A program made the position numbers and the translations under genes. DNA of 8,542 nt from Cytophagales bacterium (GTDB lineage: Bacteria > Bacteroidota > Bacteroidia > Cytophagales > Cyclobacteriaceae), in NCBI GenBank assembly GCA_024643485.1, contig JAHEMU010000099.1:1-8542 (forward strand), read 5' to 3'. Positions 1 through 6,215 of the stretch are shown one piece after another (position 1 is the first letter of the stretch; each line of letters begins with the position of its first letter). A model generated the notes under the pieces. It worked only from the letters and a program-made list of their open reading frames with translations, did no database searches and was not told where the DNA came from.

Positions 1-780
1 ATTGCTCAACAGGGCGGAGGTGATATTTCATTTCCAATCATTCTTACTGTAAATGGACATATTCTTCATAATCATGAATATCATAACGAATTGAAAAATG
101 GTCAGTTGTTATTGGTGGATTGCGGAGCTGAAACCGCTATGGGGTACGCCGGCGATCGCACCAGTACAATGCCTGTAGCTGGTAAGTTTACTAGCATGCA
201 AAATGACATTTACCAAACGGTTTTGGATAGCTATAATACCGCGGTTCATTTGTTAAAGCCGGGAATTTCCTACAAGGAAGTGCATATTAAAGCGGTTGAG
301 TCAATCGCAAATAGTTTAATTGATCTTAAAATCCTGAAAGGGAATCCTTCTGATGTAGTCGAGCAGGGTATTCATGCTTTGTTTATGCCTCATGGGTTAG
401 GGCATATGCTAGGAATTGACGTCCATGACATGGAGAATCTAGGAGAAGATTTAGTGGGATACAATGATCATATCAAAAGAAGTACACAATTCGGATTGAA
501 ATCTTTGAGATTAGGAAGAGAATTAGAACAAGGGTTTGTCCTTACAGTGGAACCTGGTGTTTACTTTATTCCTGAGTTAATTAAAAAATGGAAATCTGAA
601 GGTAAATTTAAAGACTCAATCAATTATTCATTATTAGAAAAAGAATATTTAACCTTCGGAGGAATTCGAATTGAGGACGATTACCACATTACTTCAAAGG
701 GGTACGAATTATTAGGAGAACCTTTACCAAGAGGAATAAAGGAAATTGAAGCAATAAGAGAAAGAGCAATAGGAGAATGA
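1..780 (+). CDS. M24B metallopeptidase, Xaa-Pro aminopeptidase/dipeptidase type (5' truncated)
   Basis: This is the C-terminal 259 residues of a pita-bread-fold metallopeptidase; the frame is open from base 1, so the true start lies left of the window (the TTG at 91 is internal). Family members remove an N-terminal residue preceding proline, or split Xaa-Pro dipeptides, using two metal ions, usually Mn or Co, in the cytoplasm. Numbering from the first base, all five expected metal ligands are visible: Asp40 (LVDCGAE), Asp52 (GYAGDRTST), His135 (HGLGHMLG), Glu184 (TVEPGVY) and Glu225 (GIRIEDD), plus the catalytic-region His142 (GIDVHD). The loop between the two Asp ligands is one residue longer than in E. 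coli PepP as I recall it. A roughly 50-residue stretch between the His and first Glu ligands (MENLGEDLVGY to LGRELEQGF) fits the longer Bacteroidota forms. The stop overlaps the next start (ATGA). The family call is secure; aminopeptidase versus prolidase is not decided. Confidence 0.93.
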   Translation: MAQQGGGDISFPIILTVNGHILHNHEYHNELKNGQLLLVDCGAETAMGYAGDRTSTMPVAGKFTSMQNDIYQTVLDSYNTAVHLLKPGISYKEVHIKAVESIANSLIDLKILKGNPSDVVEQGIHALFMPHGLGHMLGIDVHDMENLGEDLVGYNDHIKRSTQFGLKSLRLGRELEQGFVLTVEPGVYFIPELIKKWKSEGKFKDSINYSLLEKEYLTFGGIRIEDDYHITSKGYELLGEPLPRGIKEIEAIRERAIGE

Positions 781-1736
781 GAATAGTTGTACTGGATGGA
801 TTTACTTTAAACCCGGGTGATTTAAGTTGGGAAAGTTTATGCGCTTTAGGCGAAGTGGTGGTTTACGATCGAACTCCAGTAAAAAAAGTGGTGGAAAGAG
901 CCGCCGGTGCAGACATTATCCTAACGAATAAAACGCCTATTTCGGCTGAAACGATTGCCAATATCCCTTCGTTGAAATATATCGGGGTGATGGCAACTGG
1001 ATACAACATTGTAGACATTCAAGCCGCTCACAAAAATAGTGTTATCGTAACGAATGTTGCTGGATATTCTACACCTGCAGTAGCTCAACATGTATTCGCT
1101 TTGTTGCTTGAATTATTGAATAAGGTGGGCTTTTACAGTGAAAGTGTAAGGAAGGGGGAATGGCATTCATCCGTAGATTTTAGCTATTGGAACCAGTCAA
1201 TTACCGAGCTAAATGGTAAAACATTTGGAATTGTGGGCTTTGGAACTATCGGAAGAGCTACTGCAAAAATTGCTCTGGCTTTCGGCATGAGGGTGATTAG
1301 TTTTCATAAGCATCCGGAAAGAGACCAAATGGATGGCGTTGAGTTTTGTTCCTTAGAAACGCTATTTGAAATGTCTGATGTGGTGAGTTTACATTGCCCT
1401 TTGAATGATCAAAACATAGGTTTCGTAAATAAAGAGCTGCTCCTAAAAATGAAACCGAATGCTATCATTATAAATACTGCACGCGGGCCTCTTATTAATC
1501 ACGATGACCTAGCGGATGCTTTAACTAAAAAGATTATTGCAGGCGCCGGATTGGATGTGTATTCCGTAGAGCCTCCTCAAGAGGTTCACCCTATTTTTAG
1601 TCACCCAAATTGTGTATTTACTCCACATCAGGCATGGGCTTCATTTGAAGCTAGGGAACGATTAATGAATCTAGTAGTGGAAAATGTCCGCGCCTTTCAA
1701 AGAAATGAGCCTATTCATGTGATTTCACCAAAATAA
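777..1736 (+). CDS. D-isomer-specific 2-hydroxyacid dehydrogenase (glycerate dehydrogenase/hydroxypyruvate reductase-like)
   Basis: The 319-residue protein has the normal length for a cytoplasmic NAD(P)-dependent D-2-hydroxyacid dehydrogenase, which interconverts 2-oxoacids and D-2-hydroxyacids. A split substrate domain (about 1-100 and 290-319) surrounds a Rossmann domain with the dinucleotide motif G154-F-G156-T-I-G159. The catalytic triad is complete: Arg236 (NTARGPL), Glu265 (VYSVEPP) and His284 (TPHQAWA), with Trp287 following the His as in glycerate dehydrogenases. The end of the second Rossmann strand reads VISFHKHPER, with no acidic residue to bind the adenosine ribose, so NADP(H) use is possible (inference). 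The ATG at 777 overlaps the upstream peptidase stop by four bases; an AGGAG at 771-775 is too close to act as a normal ribosome site, so translational coupling is likely. The exact substrate (hydroxypyruvate, glyoxylate or another) cannot be read from sequence. Confidence 0.92.
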   Translation: MRIVVLDGFTLNPGDLSWESLCALGEVVVYDRTPVKKVVERAAGADIILTNKTPISAETIANIPSLKYIGVMATGYNIVDIQAAHKNSVIVTNVAGYSTPAVAQHVFALLLELLNKVGFYSESVRKGEWHSSVDFSYWNQSITELNGKTFGIVGFGTIGRATAKIALAFGMRVISFHKHPERDQMDGVEFCSLETLFEMSDVVSLHCPLNDQNIGFVNKELLLKMKPNAIIINTARGPLINHDDLADALTKKIIAGAGLDVYSVEPPQEVHPIFSHPNCVFTPHQAWASFEARERLMNLVVENVRAFQRNEPIHVISPK

Positions 1737-1761
1737 AAACCAAATTTTTGATAAAAAATAA

Positions 1762-1785
1762 GGATGCTTCCGCCAGAAAGCATCC
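1762..1785. terminator. Hairpin after the dehydrogenase gene, possible weak terminator
   Basis: A perfect 8-bp stem, GGATGCTT (1762-1769) with AAGCATCC (1778-1785), encloses an 8-nt loop, 25 bases past the dehydrogenase stop. There is no T-run after it on the plus strand (CCCAAGGTC follows). An A-rich stretch (about 1751-1761) precedes it, which would be a U-tract only for minus-strand transcription. It may be a decayed or factor-assisted terminator, or an RNA-stabilising 3' hairpin. Confidence 0.45.
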
Positions 1786-1857
1786 CCAAGGTCAAAAACT
1801 CAAAATAAATAGGATTGAAAAACCACCTAATTATGAAGACCAATTTAATTATATATT

Positions 1858-1876
1858 TTAATAATTCCATTATTAA
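1858..1876. repeat. AT-only perfect inverted repeat in the spacer
   Basis: TTAATAAT (1858-1865) and ATTATTAA (1869-1876) are exact reverse complements around a 3-nt TCC. It lies about 130 bp before the response-regulator start, in a very AT-rich stretch. It could be a binding site or a chance product of composition; nothing else in the spacer explains it. Confidence 0.35.
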
Positions 1877-1945
1877 GTAATAAAATATTCATTTTCTTCC
1901 TATTCTACTTTCAAATCTATTCTGGTAATTTCATTTATTGCGTTT

Positions 1946-1980
1946 TTTGGTTTACCACGCAGGTGTGTTTCACTATATTG
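1946..1980 (+). promoter_or_regulatory. Weak candidate promoter for the two-component cassette
   Basis: TTTG at 1946-1949 could serve as the Bacteroidota -33 element, with TATATTG (1974-1980) as an imperfect match to the -7 consensus TAnnTTTG. The spacer of about 23-24 bases is at the long end of what is accepted. A start near 1987 would give a leader of about 20 nt. I found no GG-N10-GC sigma-54 site in this spacer. Confidence 0.25.
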
Positions 1981-2008
1981 TAGGTAGGTTAAATCAAAAG
2001 GATCAGTT

Positions 2009-3388
2009 GTGGAGCAAAACAAGGGAAAAATATTAATTATTGACGACGATGATGATGTTCTTATTTCGGTAAAACTTTTGCTAAAAAAGTACGGACATCA
2101 GGTAATTATTGAGCCTAATCCCAATAAAATTCCGTTTCTATTGAATAATGATAGCTACGATGCTATTCTGCTCGATATGAATTTTAGCAAAGATACTACT
2201 ACGGGTAAAGAAGGATTTTTTTGGCTGGAAAAGATAAGAGAAAAGGACCCCTCAGCAGTTGTGATTTTAATTACAGCTTATGGGGATATAGATACTGCTG
2301 TGGAAGCATTAAAATGCGGAGCGACGGATTTTATTCAGAAGCCCTGGCAAAATGAAAAATTGTTGGCCACCATTAATTCAGCCGTAAAACTCAGCTCTTC
2401 GGTGAGGGAAATAAATACACTTAAAGATGCAAAACGACAATTAGAGGCAGATTTAAATCAGCCATTCAAAGAAATTATTGGTGATAGCGAACCCATTAAA
2501 GAGGTTTTTAAAATGGTAGACAAGGTCGCAAATACCGAAGCAAATATTTTAATTCTAGGGGAAAATGGAACTGGAAAGGAATTGATTGCTCGAGCTATAC
2601 ACGAACGATCTTCTAGGAAATATAGCGGATTTATTTCTGTTGATATGGGTGCGATATCACCCACTTTATTTGAAAGCGAACTGTTTGGTCACGTAAAAGG
2701 GGCTTTTACCGATGCAAAGGAAAATCGAATAGGCCGTCTGGAACTGGCAAATAAGGGAACGGTATTTTTAGATGAAATCGGCAACCTTAACCCAAATCAA
2801 CAAGCCAAAATACTTTCTGTTTTGCAAAATAGGAACATCACAAAACTGGGTTCAAATAGATCCGAATCGATTGATGTCAGAGTAATTTCTGCCACTAATT
2901 TACCTATACATGAAATGGTAGAGACAGGAGATTTTCGGCAAGATCTGTTGTTCAGAATTAATACAGTCGTTATTCAATTACCACCTCTCCGCGATCGACT
3001 CGCCGATATCCCTCAACTGACAAATCATTTTAGTGAAATGTATTGTCAAAAATACCGCAAATCTTTGATGAAGATTGAAAAGGATGCCATCGATCTGTTA
3101 CAACTTTACCCGTGGCCTGGGAATGTACGCGAACTACAACACGCGGTGGAACGCGCGGTCATTATGTCGGATAAAAGAAAATTATCTGCCGTTGATTTCG
3201 AATTTCTAAATCAATCGATACAGACAAATGGTGGTTCGAAAATAACCTCATTAAATTTAAATGAAATCGAAAAAAATACGATAAAAAAAGCACTACAGTT
3301 AAATAGTGGCAACATGAGCAAGGCGGCGGACGACCTGGGAATCACGCGAACTTCCCTTTATAGAAGATTACAAAAACATGGAATTTAA
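2009..3388 (+). CDS. NtrC-family sigma-54-dependent response regulator
   Basis: This 459-residue cytoplasmic transcription activator has the full NtrC layout. The receiver domain (about 6-125) has acidic residues Asp12-Asp14, phosphoacceptor Asp56 (LLDMNF), Thr89 (ITAYGD) and Lys111 (QKPW). The AAA+ domain (about 154-385) has Walker A GENGTGKE (184-191), Walker B with Asp255-Glu256 (FLDEIGN), and arginine-finger region FRQDLLFR (309-316). A Fis-type helix-turn-helix fills residues about 415-459 (MSKAADDLGITRTSLYRRL). The sigma-54 contact loop reads GAFTDA (231-236) rather than the canonical GAFTGA. Start choice is GTG at 2009: it gives the usual short lead-in to the receiver domain, and AAAAGGA (1996-2002) lies six bases upstream as a plausible ribosome site. 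The gene overlaps the downstream kinase by 11 bases. ATP-driven remodelling of sigma-54 polymerase after phosphorylation is established for the family; target genes are unknown. Confidence 0.95.
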   Translation: MEQNKGKILIIDDDDDVLISVKLLLKKYGHQVIIEPNPNKIPFLLNNDSYDAILLDMNFSKDTTTGKEGFFWLEKIREKDPSAVVILITAYGDIDTAVEALKCGATDFIQKPWQNEKLLATINSAVKLSSSVREINTLKDAKRQLEADLNQPFKEIIGDSEPIKEVFKMVDKVANTEANILILGENGTGKELIARAIHERSSRKYSGFISVDMGAISPTLFESELFGHVKGAFTDAKENRIGRLELANKGTVFLDEIGNLNPNQQAKILSVLQNRNITKLGSNRSESIDVRVISATNLPIHEMVETGDFRQDLLFRINTVVIQLPPLRDRLADIPQLTNHFSEMYCQKYRKSLMKIEKDAIDLLQLYPWPGNVRELQHAVERAVIMSDKRKLSAVDFEFLNQSIQTNGGSKITSLNLNEIEKNTIKKALQLNSGNMSKAADDLGITRTSLYRRLQKHGI

Positions 3389-4724
3389 AAAAGTACCACG
3401 GCCGTTATTAATCCGAATTGGTGGATTGGTCCTTTTTGCTCTCCTTTTTGCATTTTCAATTTCCTCTGACGAATTTGTGGTATTTAGTGTACTCTATTTA
3501 GGCGGGGTAGGACTAATGGTAGTCCAGTTGATAAAATATTTTGAACAGTCCAAAATTGAATTGGTAAGGTTAGCGGAGGCTTTGGAGAAGGATCTTCCTA
3601 CTGAATTGGATGAAGAAAGTGATCTGTACACTATTTATATGCGCTTTCAAAAGATGAAAGTGAAACAAAACAGTAAAAATGACGATCTTAAGGATGACTT
3701 TCATTTCTATAGTAATATTATTCAACATGCGGGTATCGGTCTGATTACTGTTAAAAATGATGGAAATATTCATTTAATTAATGCCGCAGCTAAACGGTTA
3801 CTAAAAGTGAATCAATTGGACCATTTTTCAGAGTTACCGCTTGAATATGGTGCTTTTGTTGATGGCATTGCCAATTTGCGAACGGGAGGAAGAGGGTTGA
3901 TAAAACTGGAAGTGGGCGGGGAAATTGTTCATTTGGCAGTTTACGTTATTCAATTAACACTAAGAGGAGAGGAGTTTAAACTATTGAGTATTCAAAATAT
4001 TCAATCGGAACTCGAAGAAAAGGAAATGGAGGCATGGCAAGATTTAGTGCGGGTGCTTACACATGAAATCATGAATTCCATTACACCGATAACAAGTCTG
4101 GCTAATTTAGTAATGGAAGATATCGCCAATTCAGAAAGTAATGATCAGGGAGATGTAGTTATTCGCAAATCGGAATTTGAAGACGTTTCTTTAGCCATAC
4201 AAACAATTCAAAAAAGAAGCCATGGGCTGCTGCGGTTTGTACAGGATTTCAGAAGCTTGTCAAAGGCTACAAAACCTAAAATCGCAGAAGTCCCTGTTAG
4301 AGAGCTATTCAAAGAGGTTTCCACTTTATTAAAATCAGATTTCAATAAAAATAAAATCAATCTGTCTATCTCGATAGAACCTTCCGACCTCTCCTTATTA
4401 ATAGATAAGGAATTAATTATGCAGGTTATTATTAACCTTACAAAAAATGCTATCCAATCTTTTGATGAAAATCATACTGCGAGAGAGATTTCGTTATTGG
4501 CTCAAACCGACGATAAAAGACAAACGGTAATTTCCGTAAAAGATAATGGTACTGGAATTGAACCGGAGGCATTGGAAAGAATTTTTATACCATTTTTTAC
4601 AACCAAAAAATTGGGAAGTGGTATCGGTCTGTCGTTAAGTAGACAAATTATGAGAAGCCATCAGGCAACAATAAACGTTAAATCTACAATTGGTATAGGT
4701 ACCGAATTTTTGCTAAAGTTTTAG
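3378..4724 (+). CDS. Membrane-bound sensor histidine kinase, partner of the NtrC-type regulator
   Basis: The 448-residue kinase starts inside the last codons of the regulator gene, so the two are almost certainly a co-translated pair. Two hydrophobic segments (about 10-28 and 33-52) are separated by only about four residues, so almost nothing is exposed outside the membrane. A charged linker and a PAS-like domain follow (about 108-205; IIQHAGIGLITV, then INAAAKRLL). The phosphorylated His229 sits in LTHEIMNSITPI. The ATP-binding domain has the N box with Asn357 (LTKNAIQSF), G1 box Asp389 (DNGTGI), F box (IPFFTTK, 404-410) and G2 box (GSGIGLSLS, 413-421). There is no HAMP or second receiver domain. 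Its role is to autophosphorylate on His and pass phosphate to Asp56 of the regulator. The signal is unknown; intramembrane or cytoplasmic sensing is inferred from the topology. Confidence 0.94.
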   Translation: MEFKKVPRPLLIRIGGLVLFALLFAFSISSDEFVVFSVLYLGGVGLMVVQLIKYFEQSKIELVRLAEALEKDLPTELDEESDLYTIYMRFQKMKVKQNSKNDDLKDDFHFYSNIIQHAGIGLITVKNDGNIHLINAAAKRLLKVNQLDHFSELPLEYGAFVDGIANLRTGGRGLIKLEVGGEIVHLAVYVIQLTLRGEEFKLLSIQNIQSELEEKEMEAWQDLVRVLTHEIMNSITPITSLANLVMEDIANSESNDQGDVVIRKSEFEDVSLAIQTIQKRSHGLLRFVQDFRSLSKATKPKIAEVPVRELFKEVSTLLKSDFNKNKINLSISIEPSDLSLLIDKELIMQVIINLTKNAIQSFDENHTAREISLLAQTDDKRQTVISVKDNGTGIEPEALERIFIPFFTTKKLGSGIGLSLSRQIMRSHQATINVKSTIGIGTEFLLKF

Positions 4725-4738
4725 TTCGGTTATAGCCC

Positions 4739-4757
4739 AATGATTAAAATTATCATT
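4739..4757. repeat. Small inverted repeat just before the acyl carrier protein gene
   Basis: AATGAT (4739-4744) and ATCATT (4752-4757) form a dyad with a 7-nt spacer, directly before a -7-like element. It covers the upstream in-frame ATG at 4740. It could be an operator, or chance in AT-rich DNA. Confidence 0.25.
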
Positions 4758-4764
4758 AGTTTTG
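4757..4764 (+). promoter_or_regulatory. Candidate -7 promoter element for the acyl carrier protein
   Basis: TAGTTTTG matches the Bacteroidota -7 consensus TAnnTTTG at every defined position. No good TTTG is present about 20 bases upstream, so the call is weak. Transcription from about 4771 would start after the ATG at 4740 and about 11 bases before the ATG at 4782, consistent with the shorter start. Confidence 0.3.
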
Positions 4765-4781
4765 AGTCAGTTATTAAAGTT

Positions 4782-5027
4782 ATGGAAGAGATAGATAAAC
4801 AAGTTCGATTGATATTAATTGAGAAAATGGGCATCGTTCCCACACAAATTACTCCTGATGCCAATTTGGTAAAGGACTTAGGTGTGGATTCATTGGACTA
4901 TGCTGAATTAGTCCTTGAGTTTGAGCAAACATTTGACATCAAAATTCCTGATCAGGATGCGGAATTATTGGAAACTGTACAAGATACAGTAAAATACATC
5001 TTTGGAAAAATAAACGAAGCTGCATAA
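4782..5027 (+). CDS. Stand-alone acyl carrier protein
   Basis: The 81-residue acidic protein has the four-helix carrier-protein pattern and the phosphopantetheine attachment site GVDSLDYAE, with Ser37 as the modified residue, followed by the conserved helix II and III features (LVLEFEQTFDIKIPD). It carries acyl intermediates as thioesters in the cytoplasm. An in-frame ATG at 4740 would add 14 residues, but 4782 gives the usual ACP length (E. coli ACP has 77-78 residues) and the usual N-terminus ahead of helix I. The gene lies 57 bp after the kinase in the same direction and ends in a terminator; no fabF, rnc or other fatty-acid gene adjoins it. That suggests a second, specialised ACP rather than the housekeeping copy (inference). 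Its partner enzymes are not in the window. Confidence 0.93.
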   Translation: MEEIDKQVRLILIEKMGIVPTQITPDANLVKDLGVDSLDYAELVLEFEQTFDIKIPDQDAELLETVQDTVKYIFGKINEAA

Positions 5028-5054
5028 AAAAGACCACCTAATGGTGGTCTTTTT
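5027..5054 (+). terminator. Intrinsic terminator after the acyl carrier protein gene
   Basis: GACCACC (5032-5038) pairs with GGTGGTC (5043-5049) around a TAAT loop. A-rich bases before and T5 after (5050-5054) extend the stem to 12 bp, so it could work in both directions. It begins at the last base of the ACP stop codon and closes the regulator-kinase-ACP group. Confidence 0.9.
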
Positions 5055-5188
5055 ATCAACTAACTATTTGAGATATCTGTATTACAACAGATGGGATTTT
5101 CTTATTCCGAATTTTATTTGATGAAATTCTCTAGAATTATTATGCAAAAATAAGAATGCATTAGATGCAAAAAAACATCAATATTGGT

Positions 5189-5210
5189 TGTTAATTGTTC
5201 TTAATTAACA
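5189..5210. repeat. Perfect 8-bp inverted repeat upstream of the AraC-family gene
   Basis: TGTTAATT (5189-5196) and AATTAACA (5203-5210) are exact reverse complements around a 6-nt centre. The centre and left arm overlap the -33 TTG of a candidate promoter for the downstream regulator, the position expected for an operator. No T-run follows, so it is not a typical terminator. Which protein binds, if any, is unknown. The rest of 5055-5327 is AT-rich and holds no credible gene. Confidence 0.45.
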
Positions 5211-5224
5211 TAATTTTACGTTTA
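5194..5224 (+). promoter_or_regulatory. Candidate promoter for the AraC-family regulator
   Basis: ATTG (5194-5197) and TACGTTTA (5217-5224) are separated by exactly 19 bases, fitting the Bacteroidota -33/-7 arrangement with one mismatch in each element. A start near 5230 would leave a leader of roughly 98 nt before the ATG at 5328. A second, poorer -7-like element, TTACTTTG, lies at 5294-5301. Confidence 0.35.
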
Positions 5225-5327
5225 AAGCTTGAGTATTGGTAATATAGAATTGATACACGTTAAAATATGATCAATTAGCGTTTTTGATATTCATTACTTT
5301 GGGCCGCATTTAAATACGTAAAATTAC

Positions 5328-6215
5328 ATGAAAGGAAAATTGGATAAGCCTTCTTTTGAGAAGATCACCCCACCGTTTGGTTCTTCCATCCAGGTGAAGA
5401 GATATTCTGATATAACAAGAAACAAAGCTCCATTTTGGCATTTTCACCCTGAAATGGAAATCGTTTACATTAAAGGGGGTTCTGGGAAACGGCATATTGG
5501 TAACCATCTTTCATATTTTCAAGATGGTGACCTTATTTTCATTGGAGCAAACCTTCCTCATTACGGATTTACAGATAGGCTTACTGGAAATAAATCTGAA
5601 ACTGTTGTTCAGATGAAAGAAGATTTTATGGGGGCTAATTTCCTTCAATTGCCTGAATTGTCACATATTTTTTCTCTCTTTTTAAAAGCGCGAAAAGGAA
5701 TAGTTTTCCAAGGTAAAGACAAAGAGGAGATCGGTGAAATGGTTGAAGGTCTTGCCGATTGTGACCATTTCGAACGTTTAGTGCTTTTTCTGAATATTCT
5801 AAATGCAATGGCTAGAGCCAAAGAATATTCTTTATTAAATGTGGAAGGAGTCGCACTGGAAATTCAACCGCAGGATACGGATAGAATGAATACCATTTAC
5901 CATTATGTAAGGGAGAATTTTAAGGAAAATATCCCTTTGGAGACAATTGCTGATAAGGTAAGTATGACTGTCCCTGCTTTTTGCCGATATTTTAAGAAAA
6001 TGTCGAACAAAACCTTTACTGAGTTTACCAATGAATATCGATTGGTACATGCTTCAAAATTATTAGTCGAATCCAGTAAAAGTATTTCTGAAATTTGTTT
6101 AGAAAGTGGATTCAATAATTTTTCGCACTTTAATAAAATCTTTAAACGGTATCATGGAAAAAGTCCACGAGACTACCGAAACAATACCACCAGACTGATT
6201 GGAGACGTTGATTAA
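5328..6215 (+). CDS. AraC-family transcriptional regulator with N-terminal cupin domain
   Basis: The 295-residue protein joins an N-terminal cupin-type ligand domain (about 15-110; FWHFHPEMEIVYIKGG at 37-51, then DGDLIFIGANLPHYG at 66-80) to a C-terminal pair of AraC helix-turn-helix motifs. The first is at about 203-224 (PLETIADKVSMTVPAFCRYF). The second is at about 252-275, followed by the family signature FSHFNKIFKRYHGKSPRDYR (265-284). His38 and His40 sit where cupins can bind a metal or ligand. Such proteins usually control carbohydrate uptake or breakdown genes, often nearby; here the ligand is unknown. The ATG at 5328 is the natural start, giving the usual short N-terminus before the cupin. 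The stop overlaps tail-to-tail by four bases with the transporter gene on the other strand. There is no room for a terminator between them, so its transcript probably runs into the transporter antisense. Confidence 0.93.
   Translation: MKGKLDKPSFEKITPPFGSSIQVKRYSDITRNKAPFWHFHPEMEIVYIKGGSGKRHIGNHLSYFQDGDLIFIGANLPHYGFTDRLTGNKSETVVQMKEDFMGANFLQLPELSHIFSLFLKARKGIVFQGKDKEEIGEMVEGLADCDHFERLVLFLNILNAMARAKEYSLLNVEGVALEIQPQDTDRMNTIYHYVRENFKENIPLETIADKVSMTVPAFCRYFKKMSNKTFTEFTNEYRLVHASKLLVESSKSISEICLESGFNNFSHFNKIFKRYHGKSPRDYRNNTTRLIGDVD

Noticed and set aside
91..780. TTG at 91 as the start of the peptidase
   Set aside because: The frame is open upstream to base 1 and the upstream residues continue the M24 pattern (FPIILTVNGHILHNHEYHN), so the gene is truncated by the window edge.
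1737..2008. Possible sigma-54 promoter before the NtrC-type gene
   Set aside because: I looked for GG-N10-GC; the nearest pairs have the wrong spacing (14 at 1924-1941 and 8 at 1949-1960), so autoregulation through sigma-54 is not supported.
2458..2664. Minus-strand open frame inside the response regulator
   Set aside because: It is antisense to the AAA+ Walker A region and has no independent support.
5091..5153. 20-codon plus-strand reading frame (ATG at 5091) in the spacer
   Set aside because: Too short, AT-driven, with no ribosome site, known leader peptide pattern or conserved motif.
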